Counted from the stretch's first letter, positions 48,408 through 57,234 are shown. The stretch is 64,000 nucleotides of DNA from Pseudomonadota bacterium (GCA_023451825.1 JAEXYA010000003.1:1-64000); one strand, 5' to 3'. Numbers and translations are program-made. Notes: generated from the letters alone by a model not told the origin.

Positions 48408-49517
48408 TCAGGCGCTGGCCCGGCCGACCGTGTCCGCCATCGTGGCGCCGCGGGCACCCATCGGGCGGCCGGGGCCGACGGTGGTGTCCATGGCAGTCTG
48501 ATGCTCGATCTCGGCATTCAGTTCCGCGCCGCACAGCACCATGATCGCCGACATCCACATCCACATCATCAAGCCGATCGCCGCGCCCAGCGAGCCATAG
48601 GTGGCGTCATAATTGCCGAAATTGGACAGGTACCAGGACAACAGCAGCGAGCCGACGAGCCAGAGCGCCGCGGCCGCGATGGTGCCGATGCTGAGCCACT
48701 CCCAGCGTGCGCCGGGCCGGCTCGGGCCGAACCGGTAGAGCAGGCCGAGCGCGACCATCACAACCAGCAGCACGAGCGGCCAGCGCGCCAGACTGAACAG
48801 CAGCTTGCTGTCCTGCGCCAGCCCGATGCGGTCCATCGCCAGCGGGAAGGCGACCACGGCGCTGACCATCAGCAACAACGCCGCGATGCCGCCGCAGGTG
48901 AAAGCGAGCGACAATGCATTGAGCTTGATGAAGCTGCGCTTTTCGCGCTCGTCATAGACGACATTGAGGGCGTCGATGACGGCTTTCACGCCGGCATTGG
49001 CGCTCCACAGCGCCAGCGCGATGCCGAACAGGAAGGTGAAGCCGAGGCTGGCCGGCCCTTTGGCGAGCACGCGGGCGATCTGGTCCTGCACGATCTGGAA
49101 CGAGCCGGCCGGCAGCACCATGGCCAGGGTCTGCAGGTTGTCCGAAATGGTGGAGGCATCGGCGAACAGGCCGTAGCAGGAGACAAGGGCCGTGATCGCC
49201 GGAAACACGGCCAGCAAGCCGTAGAACACGATGCCGGCGGCGATCGCGAGCAGCCGGTCGTCATTGATCTGCTCATAGGTGCGCCACAGGATGTCCTTCC
49301 AGCCCCGGCGCGGGATGTCCAGCGGCGTGGTGGACTCGCGCCCGCGATCGGGCTGCATCACCGCGGCAGCATGGGTGGACGACGCCCTGTCGCTGCGCGC
49401 CTGCCTGGCTTGCCGGGGGCGCTCGGTCGGCGCGAACAGGCTCCGTAATGCGAGCACGGCGGTGGCTGTCGCGGCGACCAGCCACAGGCTTTCCGTATCG
49501 ATTCCCGGCCGGCGCAT
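48408..49517 (-). CDS. YihY/BrkB-family inner-membrane protein
   Basis: The 369-aa protein has about six membrane helices and the family motifs WKDILWRTYEQINDDRLLAI, AAGIVFYGLLAVFPAITALV, GIALALWSANAGVKAVIDAL and YDEREKRSFIKL, ending with GLMMWMWMSAIMVLCGAELN. The YihY/BrkB family is widespread; transport or envelope roles are proposed but not settled. About 90 polar residues precede the first helix. The stop of the holin-type gene abuts its start (overlap of one base). Confidence 0.9.
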   Translation of the reverse strand: MRRPGIDTESLWLVAATATAVLALRSLFAPTERPRQARQARSDRASSTHAAAVMQPDRGRESTTPLDIPRRGWKDILWRTYEQINDDRLLAIAAGIVFYGLLAVFPAITALVSCYGLFADASTISDNLQTLAMVLPAGSFQIVQDQIARVLAKGPASLGFTFLFGIALALWSANAGVKAVIDALNVVYDEREKRSFIKLNALSLAFTCGGIAALLLMVSAVVAFPLAMDRIGLAQDSKLLFSLARWPLVLLVVMVALGLLYRFGPSRPGARWEWLSIGTIAAAALWLVGSLLLSWYLSNFGNYDATYGSLGAAIGLMMWMWMSAIMVLCGAELNAEIEHQTAMDTTVGPGRPMGARGATMADTVGRASA

Positions 49518-50110
49518 CAGCGATCCGCTTTGGCCTGCTTGCGTGGGGTGATGTCTTTGGCCAGTTGACGACGGCGCGCCAGGGCCCAGCCGGCGAGCGT
49601 CGCGGCAAGCACGAGCCCGGCCTTCAGCGGGCCGGTGTCAGAACTCGTCGCCGCGCCGCGCGGCCGTGGCGAGGTGCTCGGCTTGAATTCGGCGGGTTGG
49701 TTCGGGCGTTGTGACGGCCCGGAGACCTGCCGCGACGGCGTGGCATTCACCGCCACGCGCAGCCGGCTGCCCAGCGTCGGAAATTGACGTGTCGGCTTCT
49801 TCAACCGCGCGCCCGCGACGACGGCGCAAATGATCGCCAGCAGCAGCAGCCAGCCGGCCGTGACACCGAAGGCCGGAAACAGTCCGTATGTGATCTCCAC
49901 CCAGCGAAACAGCGCCGCCGCACCCACCAGCAGCGTAGCGATCACGAAAATCCCTGCCGCGGCATAGAGGCCGGCGGCGGTGGCATAGGAGACGGCCATG
50001 CTCGTGCCCTGCTCGCTGCGGTCGCGCATGTAGGACGCGGTGGCGCGTTTGACCTGATCGAGCTTGAGCGCCAGGCCGGTGCGGGCGAGCGCTGCGACGA
50101 GCGGTGGCAT
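49517..50110 (-). CDS. Phage-holin-superfamily membrane protein (DUF1469-like), 197 aa
   Basis: An amphipathic N-terminus (LALKLDQVKRATASYMRDRS) is followed by two membrane helices (YATAAGLYAAAGIFVIATLL and AFGVTAGWLLLLAIICAVVA), a polar Pro/Ser tail and a weakly hydrophobic end. The two-helix form with a flanking amphipathic helix is typical of DUF1469 / holin superfamily III proteins, host genes rather than phage holins. It lies upstream of and is coupled to yihY. Confidence 0.75.
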   Translation of the reverse strand: MPPLVAALARTGLALKLDQVKRATASYMRDRSEQGTSMAVSYATAAGLYAAAGIFVIATLLVGAAALFRWVEITYGLFPAFGVTAGWLLLLAIICAVVAGARLKKPTRQFPTLGSRLRVAVNATPSRQVSGPSQRPNQPAEFKPSTSPRPRGAATSSDTGPLKAGLVLAATLAGWALARRRQLAKDITPRKQAKADR

Positions 50111-50255
50111 GGGGGACCTCGTTCCTGTCCCGGCGGGGAGCGCCGGTGTCAAAAAAGGAACGGGGACCGGATGGCTTGGTTCCGCAAACGCATGGCAGCC
50201 ACAGCCGCGTGCGCCGCTCCTTGCCGGTTCCTGCCCGCGCTGGTACCACCCGCCT

Positions 50256-51770
50256 ATGCAAGACACCCCTGAAAAATCGGCCAAACCGAAAAAACCGCAA
50301 AAACTCCGCGCGCGCCTGCCGCGCGGTCTCGGCGATCGTGGACCGGCGGATATCGCCGCGACCCGGCGCATGACCGACACCATCCGCGAGGTCTATGAGC
50401 GCTACGGCTTCGAGCCGGTCGAGACCCCGACCATGGAATTCACCGATGCGCTCGGCAAATTCCTGCCCGATCAGGACCGTCCGAACGAGGGCGTGTTCTC
50501 GTTCCAGGATGATGACGAGCAGTGGATTTCGCTGCGCTACGACCTCACCGCGCCGCTTGCGCGCTATGTCGCCGAGCACTGGGATGCGCTGCCAAAACCG
50601 TATCGCAGCTATCGCGCCGGTTACGTCTATCGCAACGAGAAACCCGGCCCCGGCCGCTTCCGTCAGTTCATGCAGTTCGACGCCGACACCGTGGGCTCCG
50701 GCTCGCCGGCCGCGGATGCCGAGATGTGCATGATGGCGGCGGACACGATGGAAGCGCTCGGCATTCCGCGCGGCAGCTATGTGGTGCGCGTCAACAATCG
50801 CAAGGTGCTCGACGGCGTGATGGAAAGCATCGGCCTCGGTGGTGACGATAATGCCGGCAAGCGCCTCACGGTGCTGCGCGCCATCGACAAGATGGACAAG
50901 TTTCCCGAAGCCGAGATCAAGAAGCTGCTCGGTCCCGGCCGCTGGGATGGCGGCGAAGAAGGCAAAGGCGACTTCACCAAGGGCGCCGGTCTTTCCGCGG
51001 AAGATTCCGACACTGTGCTGCGCAGCCTCGATGCGGCAAGTGAAGCGACCGACAAGCTCAACAGCTCTGAAGCTTACAAGCAGGGGCGCGCCGAGCTCGA
51101 CGACATCGCCAAGCTGATCACTGCGGTCGGTTATGGCGAGGATCGCATCAAGATCGATCCGTCGGTCGTGCGCGGTCTCGAATACTATACGGGCCCTGTC
51201 TACGAAGTTGAGCTCACGCTCGAGACCAAGGACGAGAAGGGCCGCCCGGTGCGCTTCGGCTCGGTTGGCGGCGGTGGGCGTTATGACGGCCTCGTCTCGC
51301 GTTTCCGCGGCGAGCCGGTGCCGGCCACGGGCTTTTCGATTGGCGTGTCGCGCCTGCAGGCGGCGCTGACGCTGCTCGGCAAGATCGACACCAAGCAGCA
51401 GCCCGGTCCCGTCGTCGTCACCGTGTTCGGCGGCGAGATCGCGGACTATCAGGCGATGGTCGCAAAGCTGCGGAACGAGGGCATTCGCGCCGAGCTCTAT
51501 CTCGGCAATCCCAAGCATGCGCTCGGCCAGCAGATGAAATATGCCGATAAGCGCAATTCGCCGCTCGCCATCATCCAGGGCTCGGATGAAAAGGCCGGCG
51601 GCAAGCTCTTGATCAAGGATCTCATCGCCGGTGCTGGCCTCACCGAGATCAAGGACCGCGAGGAATATCTGAAGAAGCAGGCCGAGGCGCAGATCGAGAT
51701 CGCGGAGAGCGATCTGGTCAGCGCCGTGAAGACGCTGCTCGTCAAACACGGCGTGAGCTGGAGCGCATGA
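50256..51770 (+). CDS. hisS: Histidyl-tRNA synthetase
   Basis: The 504-aa class II synthetase charges tRNA-His. Visible are ARLPRGLGDRGPADIAATRR, motif 2 AGYVYRNEKPGPGRFRQFMQ, the histidine-binding VVRGLEYYTGPVYEVEL, motif 3 region RFGSVGGGGRYDGLV with GFSIGVSRL, and a C-terminal anticodon-binding domain (VVTVFGGEIADYQAMVAKLR). The length exceeds the 420-aa E. coli enzyme and fits the alphaproteobacterial form with an insertion. ATG 50256 is preferred over the longer upstream frame, which overlaps the divergent gene. Confidence 0.95.
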   Translation: MQDTPEKSAKPKKPQKLRARLPRGLGDRGPADIAATRRMTDTIREVYERYGFEPVETPTMEFTDALGKFLPDQDRPNEGVFSFQDDDEQWISLRYDLTAPLARYVAEHWDALPKPYRSYRAGYVYRNEKPGPGRFRQFMQFDADTVGSGSPAADAEMCMMAADTMEALGIPRGSYVVRVNNRKVLDGVMESIGLGGDDNAGKRLTVLRAIDKMDKFPEAEIKKLLGPGRWDGGEEGKGDFTKGAGLSAEDSDTVLRSLDAASEATDKLNSSEAYKQGRAELDDIAKLITAVGYGEDRIKIDPSVVRGLEYYTGPVYEVELTLETKDEKGRPVRFGSVGGGGRYDGLVSRFRGEPVPATGFSIGVSRLQAALTLLGKIDTKQQPGPVVVTVFGGEIADYQAMVAKLRNEGIRAELYLGNPKHALGQQMKYADKRNSPLAIIQGSDEKAGGKLLIKDLIAGAGLTEIKDREEYLKKQAEAQIEIAESDLVSAVKTLLVKHGVSWSA

Positions 51771-51771
51771 T

Positions 51772-51860
51772 CGTAGGGCGGATGAGGCGTAAGCCGTCAT
51801 CCACCGGCCGAGGTTGTGTGACGAAGAACGGCGGATTACGCTTCGCGCATCCGCCCTACG
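51772..51860. repeat. Intergenic palindromic repeat
   Basis: CGTAGGGCGGATG (51772-51784) and CATCCGCCCTACG (51848-51860) are exact reverse complements, with partly complementary inner parts (GGCGTAAGCCG, GGATTACGC). It starts 2 bases after the hisS stop. Confidence 0.8.
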
Positions 51861-51881
51861 AAGAAAAACGAGGAGACACCA

Positions 51882-52094
51882 ATGCCTGAGATCACCGTGA
51901 GCATGGCCGCTGGCCGCACCGACGAGCAGAAGCGGGGCATGATGCTCGACATCACCCAGGCGCTGGTGAAGAATCTCGGCGTCGCCGCCGATGCCGTCAC
52001 CATCCAGATCAACGAAGCGCCGCTCGCCCACAAGATGAAGGGCGGCAAGACGTTTGTTGAGCGCGCGGCGGAAGCTGCGGCGGCTAAAAAATAG
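51882..52094 (+). CDS. 4-oxalocrotonate tautomerase family protein
   Basis: The 70-aa protein begins MPEITVSMAAGRTDEQKRGM; after Met removal Pro1 is the general base of this superfamily. The remaining part, LDITQALVKNLGVAADAVTI and NEAPLAHKMKGGKTF, has the beta-alpha-beta fold pattern. Such enzymes work as hexamers or dimers on keto-enol substrates; the true substrate is unknown. GGAG stands upstream. Confidence 0.88.
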   Translation: MPEITVSMAAGRTDEQKRGMMLDITQALVKNLGVAADAVTIQINEAPLAHKMKGGKTFVERAAEAAAAKK

Positions 52095-52103
52095 CGACTT
52101 GGC

Positions 52104-52163
52104 CGTAGGATGGGTTGAGCGAAGGCGCGACGCGCCGGAGCGATACCCATCACCACGCGCATC
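52104..52163. repeat. Half copy of the CGTAGGATGGGTTGAGCG repeat
   Basis: CGTAGGATGGGTTGAGCG followed by AGGCGCGACGCGCCGGAGCG and ATACCCATCAC is one arm of the repeat seen complete at 53909, 57267 and 62005. The second outer arm is missing. Confidence 0.75.
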
Positions 52164-52168
52164 GCGCT

Positions 52169-52969
52169 CTATCCGAACACGGCGATATTCTGCCGGCCGG
52201 CCATGATCGGCTTGCCCTGCCTGTTCCACAGCGTCATCGCCTGGCTCGAATAACCGGCCGCGATCTGGTCGGCGACGTTGCGGATCAGCCACCAGCCGTC
52301 ATCGGTGGTGACTTCGTCCGTCAGCATGTCGATCGCCCAGGTCATGGTCGAGAGCGGCGCGGGTCCCTTGGCGCGCCCGGTGGCCGCCGGCGGCGGCGCA
52401 TCGGCAAGCGCCAGCAGCGCCACCAGCGAGGGCGGGATGCCGGTTTCGCGATGGCGCAGCCACAGCGTCATCTGTGCATCGTCGCTGCCGCTGAAGGGCA
52501 GCGCGCCGGACACGAACCGTCCATCCATATGCTGCACGAAACTCAGCGCCGCCGGCGCGTGGCGAAAGAAATTCGGGCAGCTCTCGGGATCTTTCAATTC
52601 CGGCGTCGCAAGCGCGACATGCTGCGAGGCCGACTCGCGCGCGGCGCCAAAGCAGAACATCGCACGTGTCGCGAGGCCCGCTTCGCCGATCAGGTCCACA
52701 TTGGCGAACAGCGTCGACTTGCCCTTGCGCAGCACGCTGGCCTTGAGCTGCAACTGCCCCGCCGCCGGTCCGATATAGGCGACCTGCGCCGAGCGCAGCG
52801 GCGGCACTGCGCCGAATTCGTTCAGCGCGGCCTGCATGCAGAGCGCGGCGCTCATGCCGCCATAGACGGTGCGGCCCTGCAGCCAGTCATCGCTGACGGA
52901 GACGGTCCAGCCATCGCCGGCACGCGTCATGCCGGCCATGAGTGCGGTGAATTCTGTCATAGGCGTCAT
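52169..52969 (-). CDS. Acyl-CoA thioesterase-like protein (TesB / 4HBT_3 type)
   Basis: The 266-aa protein has two hot-dog domains: VSVSDDWLQGRTVYGGMSAA near residue 25, LRSAQVAYIGPAAGQLQLKA, and the second repeat MTWAIDMLTDEVTTDDGWWL with SSQAMTLWNRQGKPIMAGRQ. The end NRQGKPIMAGRQNIAVF is typical of thioesterase-family proteins related to TesB. It would hydrolyse acyl-CoA thioesters. Start 52969 or 52960 is possible; the first fits slightly better. Confidence 0.82.
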   Translation of the reverse strand: MTPMTEFTALMAGMTRAGDGWTVSVSDDWLQGRTVYGGMSAALCMQAALNEFGAVPPLRSAQVAYIGPAAGQLQLKASVLRKGKSTLFANVDLIGEAGLATRAMFCFGAARESASQHVALATPELKDPESCPNFFRHAPAALSFVQHMDGRFVSGALPFSGSDDAQMTLWLRHRETGIPPSLVALLALADAPPPAATGRAKGPAPLSTMTWAIDMLTDEVTTDDGWWLIRNVADQIAAGYSSQAMTLWNRQGKPIMAGRQNIAVFG

Positions 52970-53065
52970 CCCGGATGGTTCTCGTTGAATGATTGCCATC
53001 ATCTATAACGGGGAACGCGGGGAGGGGGAATATGGGAGGGCAACGCACGCCACCCCATACTCTAC

Positions 53066-53176
53066 CCTCATCCTGAGGAGCCGCGCAGCGGCGTCTCGAA
53101 GGATGGCCGCACGCGCGGGAGCCCGGCCATCTCATGGTTCGAGACGCGCGCAAGTGCGCGCTCCTCACCATGAGGG
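53066..53176. repeat. Intergenic palindromic repeat (CCTCATCCTGAGGAG type)
   Basis: CCTCATCCTGAGGAGC ... GCGTCTCGAAGGATGGCC and GGCCATCTCATGGTTCGAGA ... CTCACCATGAGG are imperfect inverted arms around a GC-rich centre. I recall this unit from many Bradyrhizobiaceae intergenic regions. It fills the gap between the thioesterase and DUF3617 genes. Confidence 0.75.
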
Positions 53177-53188
53177 ATGGAGTGAGCC

Positions 53189-53713
53189 TTACTTCGGCTG
53201 CATCGCCTTCATCTTCTGGATGTCCGAGATGTTCATCTTCATGCCGCCGGGCATCACCATGTCGCCGGGCTTCTGGTCGGGCTTGCAGGCGCTGAGCCAT
53301 TTCGCCTGAATCACCGTCACCATCTCGGGCGGCAGGCCGCCGCCGGTGGATTTGGCAGTCGTCTTCACCGAATAGGCCGAGTTGAAATCGCCGCTGGCTT
53401 CGGCATGGCTGTTCACGGTGGCGTCGCCCACGGTGCAGACGGAATCGAACACATAGCCGCTGCTGGTCTTCGTCATGTCCTGCTTGCTGCAGGTCATCGC
53501 ATCCGACGACATCTTGTTCATCTGCCGGTCGACGCTCTCATCGGTGCATTGCTGCGTGACCACTGCCGGCGTCGCGGTCTTCGACACGCCGGTGATCTGC
53601 ATGGTCACTTCCCACAGGCCCGCTTTGCGGATCGGCAGTTGGACGGGTTCGGCCAGCAAGGGGCCGGTGCTGCACACAAGGGTAAGGGCGATCAGGCTCG
53701 CGCGCTGGATCAT
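53189..53713 (-). CDS. Periplasmic DUF3617 protein
   Basis: The 174-aa protein has a signal peptide (LIALTLVCSTGPLLAEP) and a mature part with RKAGLWEVTMQITGVSKTAT, CTDESVDRQMNK and CSKQDMTKTSSGYVFDSVC, the G-x-W-E and Cys pattern of DUF3617, ending with a Met-rich tail (GDMVMPGGMKMNISDIQKMK). The family is periplasmic and of unknown role. ATG 53713 has GAGA upstream; the long upstream frame is spurious. Confidence 0.85.
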   Translation of the reverse strand: MIQRASLIALTLVCSTGPLLAEPVQLPIRKAGLWEVTMQITGVSKTATPAVVTQQCTDESVDRQMNKMSSDAMTCSKQDMTKTSSGYVFDSVCTVGDATVNSHAEASGDFNSAYSVKTTAKSTGGGLPPEMVTVIQAKWLSACKPDQKPGDMVMPGGMKMNISDIQKMKAMQPK

Positions 53714-53908
53714 GCGTCTCTCCAGTTCAGGTCGTGATATCGGCAAGGCAGAGAAGATCTGCGGGAAGGGTTTTGGCGACACCCGTGACCGCTTGCACGC
53801 GACAGAACTGCACACACGCGCAACGACGGGTCTCGCTACGTTCAAACCACATGACGAATGTGGCGATAACCGGACCGCGCGATTGGCGTGTGCGTAAAGC
53901 GCGGACTT

Positions 53909-54010
53909 GTAGGATGGGTAGAGCGAAGGCGCGCAGCGGCGCAGCGAAACCCATCACCGCAAGCACCGGCGCATGTTGTGATGGGTTTCGCTACGCTCTA
54001 CCCATCCTAC
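53909..54010. repeat. Complete palindromic repeat, 17-bp outer and 14-bp inner arms
   Basis: GTAGGATGGGTAGAGCG (53909-53925) pairs with 53994-54010, and GCGAAACCCATCAC (53944-53957) pairs with 53978-53991, both perfectly. The unit could fold as a long hairpin in RNA or DNA. Confidence 0.88.
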
Positions 54011-54025
54011 GGCCTCGAGCTTGCC

Positions 54026-54316
54026 TTAGTACTTCACGCTCAGCGGGCGCTCATTGGCGCCATAGGGCACCCAGCGGCACGAGAACGAAACATAGGCGCC
54101 GTATTCCTGCGGTGCGCCGAGGAATTTCACGACCTTGCCGTAACGCGCGCAGTGATCGATGGCGAGCGCGCGAATGTCGGTCTGGTTGATCAGCGACGTG
54201 GAGATGATGCCGCCGGTGTCGTTGCCCTTGAACGAAGGCACCCAGTCGGCCTTGGCCGCGCCCGACATCGCTGCGCTGATGCCCATTGCCAGAACCGCCA
54301 ACCGAATCGTCTGCAT
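54026..54316 (-). CDS. Secreted hypothetical protein, 96 aa
   Basis: A signal peptide (LAVLAMGISAAMSGAAKAD) precedes WVPSFKGNDTGGIISTSLIN and YGAYVSFSCRWVPYGANERP with two Cys. It resembles small periplasmic proteins of Bradyrhizobium without known function. ATG 54316 follows AAGGAG; the longer frame is not supported. Confidence 0.75.
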   Translation of the reverse strand: MQTIRLAVLAMGISAAMSGAAKADWVPSFKGNDTGGIISTSLINQTDIRALAIDHCARYGKVVKFLGAPQEYGAYVSFSCRWVPYGANERPLSVKY

Positions 54317-54486
54317 CACCGTCTCCTTATTCACAGAGGGGCACCTTAAAGGGCGAAGGCGACGCTGAAAAGAACGCGCCGCGCGATCTGACGGACTTGT
54401 GCGCAGGGTGTTGCCGCGGTGCACTTGACCCCGCTGGGCCTTCACGGCACGGTCCCGGAACCTGTTTTCCAGCCGGCGGATTCCCC

Positions 54487-54951
54487 ATGCGCACCCTTGT
54501 ATCGTTCCTGAAGAAAGCCGCTCTTGCCGCTGTCGCCAGCCTGGCACTGTTCAGCGCCGCGCCGAGCGCGCAGGCCGCGAACCTGCTCGAGATGAATTTC
54601 GGCCTGTTCGGCCCGAATTACGAAGGCAAGGTCGGCTCCTGCGAGTCCGCGCTGTGGAAGATCACCTATCAGTTCCAGAACAAGGAAGCAGGCTTCTGGA
54701 ATTCGGGACTGCAATTCGCCGGCTTCAGCCATGTGAAGGAAACGGCCTTCCGCCCGTGGGCCTCCGATAGCATTCCGCGCCGTCACTGCAGCGCCGACGC
54801 GCTGTTCACCGACGGCAAGCAGCGCCAGGTGCATTACTCGATCATCGAAGACGGCGGCTTCGCCGGCTATGGCGATGGCGTCGAGTGGTGCGTGGTCGGC
54901 CTCGATCGCGACTGGGCCTACAATCCGAAGTGCCGCGCAGCGAAGTTCTGA
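54487..54951 (+). CDS. Secreted hypothetical protein, 154 aa
   Basis: A signal peptide (AALAAVASLALFSAAPSAQA) is followed by NLLEMNFGLFGPNYEGKVGS, CESALWKITYQFQNKEAGFW, IPRRHCSADALFTDGKQRQV and GVEWCVVGLDRDWAYNPKCR. Four Cys probably make two disulfides. It is a conserved periplasmic protein type in rhizobia; function not known. A strong terminator follows. Confidence 0.8.
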   Translation: MRTLVSFLKKAALAAVASLALFSAAPSAQAANLLEMNFGLFGPNYEGKVGSCESALWKITYQFQNKEAGFWNSGLQFAGFSHVKETAFRPWASDSIPRRHCSADALFTDGKQRQVHYSIIEDGGFAGYGDGVEWCVVGLDRDWAYNPKCRAAKF

Positions 54952-54962
54952 GCGCGCGCATG

Positions 54963-54993
54963 GCCCGGATGATCGCATCGTCCGGGCTTTTCT
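54963..54993 (+). terminator. Rho-independent terminator
   Basis: GCCCGGATGAT and ATCGTCCGGGC form an 11-bp stem with one G-T pair and a 3-base loop, followed by TTTTCTTTC. Confidence 0.85.
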
Positions 54994-55063
54994 TTCATAT
55001 GATTGTTCTTGAATTGTTCTTGAGGCCTGACTAGGCTCGCGCCAGGTCAGGGTGGGGCGCGTC

Positions 55064-55750
55064 ATGGTTCAGGCATTCCGGTCAGTCGTTTCGCTCGGCA
55101 TTTTTCTTCTGGCTGCATTTTCGGCCGGCTCCGCCTTCGCGCAGGATCGCCGGCAAAACGCCCCCGGCCAGTTCGATTTCTATGTCCTGTCGCTGTCCTG
55201 GTCGCCGTCCTTCTGCGCGGCGGCACAGGAGCGTGGCAATTCCGGCCGTAACCAGCAGATGCAATGCGGCGGCCGTCCCTATGCCTTCGTGGTGCATGGC
55301 CTCTGGCCGCAATATGATCGCGGCTTCCCGAATTACTGCGAGCGCCCGGCGCCGCGGCTGCCGCGCAATATCATGACTTCGATGCTGGATTTGATGCCGG
55401 CGCCCGGCTTGATCTTCAATGAATGGGACAAGCACGGCACCTGTTCGGGCCTCGGCCCGCGCGCTTATTTCGAGACCACGCGCAAGGCCCGCGCGGGCGT
55501 GAAGATTCCGGATGAATTTATCGACCTGCAGACGGCGAAGACGGTTTCGCCCGAGGCGGTGGAAGATGCCTTCATCAAGGTCAATCCGGGTCTCAGCAAT
55601 TCCGCCATCGCCATCACCTGCGACCACAATCGCCTGACGGAAGTGCGGATCTGCATGAGCAAGGATCTCCAGTTCCGCGCCTGCGAAGAAATCGACCGCC
55701 GCGCCTGCCGCCGCGACAAGGTGGTGATGCCGCCGGTCAGGGGCGGATAG
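55064..55750 (+). CDS. Ribonuclease T2 family protein, secreted
   Basis: The 228-aa protein has a signal peptide (SLGIFLLAAFSAGSAFA) and both catalytic segments: CAS I FVVHGLWPQYDRG and CAS II FNEWDKHGTCSGLG, with the two catalytic His and the Glu and Lys in place. The Cys content fits disulfides of the family. T2 enzymes cut single-stranded RNA without base preference; in the periplasm this one may scavenge RNA. ATG 55064 is preferred to the upstream GTG 55052. Confidence 0.92.
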   Translation: MVQAFRSVVSLGIFLLAAFSAGSAFAQDRRQNAPGQFDFYVLSLSWSPSFCAAAQERGNSGRNQQMQCGGRPYAFVVHGLWPQYDRGFPNYCERPAPRLPRNIMTSMLDLMPAPGLIFNEWDKHGTCSGLGPRAYFETTRKARAGVKIPDEFIDLQTAKTVSPEAVEDAFIKVNPGLSNSAIAITCDHNRLTEVRICMSKDLQFRACEEIDRRACRRDKVVMPPVRGG

Positions 55751-55756
55751 TGCTCC

Positions 55757-55860
55757 ACTGTCGTTGCCCGGCTTGACCGGGCAACCCAGTAAACACCGAA
55801 TCTAGTGCTAGAGCCGAAAGGCTTGTGTCTACTGGATCCCCGCATTCGCGGGGATGACAA
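55757..55860. repeat. Composite palindromic repeat with two inner hairpins
   Basis: GTTGCCCGG/CCGGGCAAC (55763-55785) and ATCCCCGC/GCGGGGAT (55836-55855) are perfect hairpins. Between them CCAGTAAACAC and GTGTCTACTGG form near-complementary arms (one mismatch). The unit joins motifs common in intergenic DNA of this group. Confidence 0.78.
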
Positions 55861-55897
55861 GTTGAGCGCTTGGCTCCTTTGGCGTACTGCATCCCCC

Positions 55898-56758
55898 ATG
55901 AATTATCGCCACGCCTTCCATGCCGGCAATTTTGCCGATGTCATCAAGCATCTCGTGCTGGTCCGTATCCTGACCCATCTGCACGAGAAGCCGACGCCGT
56001 TCCGGGTGATCGACAGCCATGCCGGCGCCGGCCGCTATGATCTCACCGGCGACGAGGCGACGCGCACGGTGGAATGGAGCACCGGCATCGCCCGCATGAT
56101 GCAGTCGAGCTTTGCGGACGTCACCGAAAAACTGATCGCGCCCTATCTCGATATCGTCCGGTCCTTCAATCCCGCGGGCGACCTCGTCGCCTATCCCGGC
56201 TCGCCGCTGATCGCCCGCGCCTTGATGCGGCCGCAGGATCGCATGGTGTGCTGCGAGCTGGAGCCCGGTGCGCGCAAACAGCTGATCTCGGCGCTGCGCC
56301 ATGACGAGCAGGCCCGCGTGGTGGATATCGATGGCTGGGTCGGATTGCCCGCTTATGTGCCGCCGAAGGAGCGCCGCGGCGTGGTGTTGATCGATCCGCC
56401 GTTCGAGGCGAAGGACGAATTTTCGCGGATGGCGAGCGTGTTTGCGCAGGCTTATGCAAAATGGGCGACCGGCATTTACGTGCTTTGGTATCCGGCCAAG
56501 AGCCGCCGCGCGACCGACGATCTCGCGCGCAGCGTCGCCGCGACGGTTGCGTCATCGGCAACGCCGGGCAAATGCCTGCGCCTCGAATTCAGCATCGCGC
56601 CGCAAACGGCCGACGGCGCGCTGACCTCGACAGGGCTCCTGATCGTCAATCCGCCCTGGAAATTGCAGGACGAACTACGCCAGATCCTGCCGCAACTGGA
56701 GCGGCCGCTGGGCGTCGGCGGCGTAGCACGTTTCAGGCTGGAAGTCGCCAAGGCCTAA
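55898..56758 (+). CDS. rlmJ: 23S rRNA (adenine2030-N6)-methyltransferase RlmJ
   Basis: The 286-aa protein starts MNYRHAFHAGNFADVIKHLV, the diagnostic opening of RlmJ. It has the SAM site RVIDSHAGAGRYDL and the adenine-methylase motif VVLIDPPFEAKDEF, and ends LLIVNPPWKLQDELRQILPQ. The enzyme methylates A2030 of 23S rRNA (E. coli numbering). ATG 55898 exactly fits the family start; the upstream frame runs through a repeat. Confidence 0.93.
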   Translation: MNYRHAFHAGNFADVIKHLVLVRILTHLHEKPTPFRVIDSHAGAGRYDLTGDEATRTVEWSTGIARMMQSSFADVTEKLIAPYLDIVRSFNPAGDLVAYPGSPLIARALMRPQDRMVCCELEPGARKQLISALRHDEQARVVDIDGWVGLPAYVPPKERRGVVLIDPPFEAKDEFSRMASVFAQAYAKWATGIYVLWYPAKSRRATDDLARSVAATVASSATPGKCLRLEFSIAPQTADGALTSTGLLIVNPPWKLQDELRQILPQLERPLGVGGVARFRLEVAKA

Positions 56759-57018
56759 CTCACGGCCTACCTCAAGGCCTAACTACCCAAGCGGCAACTA
56801 TCCAAACAGGTGTCCAAAAACGGTAGTCACATTCCGGGAACCGTACTAAGCTGGTTGTGTGACTGGCTTTACGTTCCGCTTCCGCGAATGGTTGCGGCGG
56901 AGTGACGTGGCCCCAAAAGACTTAAATAAGAAACGGCCAAGCCTTCTGAGGAGTGAATGTCCGGTCGGTTGCGGCGCAGGTGCGCCGGGGCGGAGCAATG
57001 CGGGGAGGGAGTTTCCCG

Positions 57019-57234
57019 ATGGGCATGAGTGGTACGGTCAAGTTCTTCAATGGCGAGCGCGGCTATGGCTTCATCAAGCCGGATGATGGCGGGCGTGATG
57101 TGTTCGTTCACATCACCGCTGTCGAGCGCGCGGGTTTGAAGGATCTGACTGAAGGACAGCGGATCACATTCGAGGTCGAGCCGGACAAGAAGGGCAAGGG
57201 CCCGAAAGCGGTCGATCTGGTGATAACGGGATAG
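57019..57234 (+). CDS. Cold-shock domain protein (CspA family)
   Basis: MSGTVKFFNGERGYGFIKPD holds RNP1 (GYGFIKP) and DVFVHITAVERAGL holds RNP2 (DVFVHI). Length (69-71 aa) is that of single cold-shock-domain proteins, which bind single-stranded RNA or DNA and melt RNA structure. ATG 57019 with GGGAGGGAG upstream or ATG 57025 may start it. About 260 bases upstream lack a supported gene and include a long leader, as usual for csp genes. Confidence 0.92.
   Translation: MGMSGTVKFFNGERGYGFIKPDDGGRDVFVHITAVERAGLKDLTEGQRITFEVEPDKKGKGPKAVDLVITG

Noticed and set aside
45968..48544. 858-aa plus-strand frame opposite the HAD and EAL genes
   Set aside because: Both minus-strand genes have clear motifs and signals. 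The plus translation is His/Arg-rich noise typical of reversed high-GC genes.
49517..50110. Phage holin belonging to the prophage
   Set aside because: Despite the holin-superfamily label this gene lies 19 kb outside the phage block, coupled to yihY in core DNA, so it is a host membrane protein.
49638..52292. 884-aa minus-strand frame across hisS
   Set aside because: It runs opposite the HisS motifs and through an intergenic repeat. It is a GC-driven shadow.
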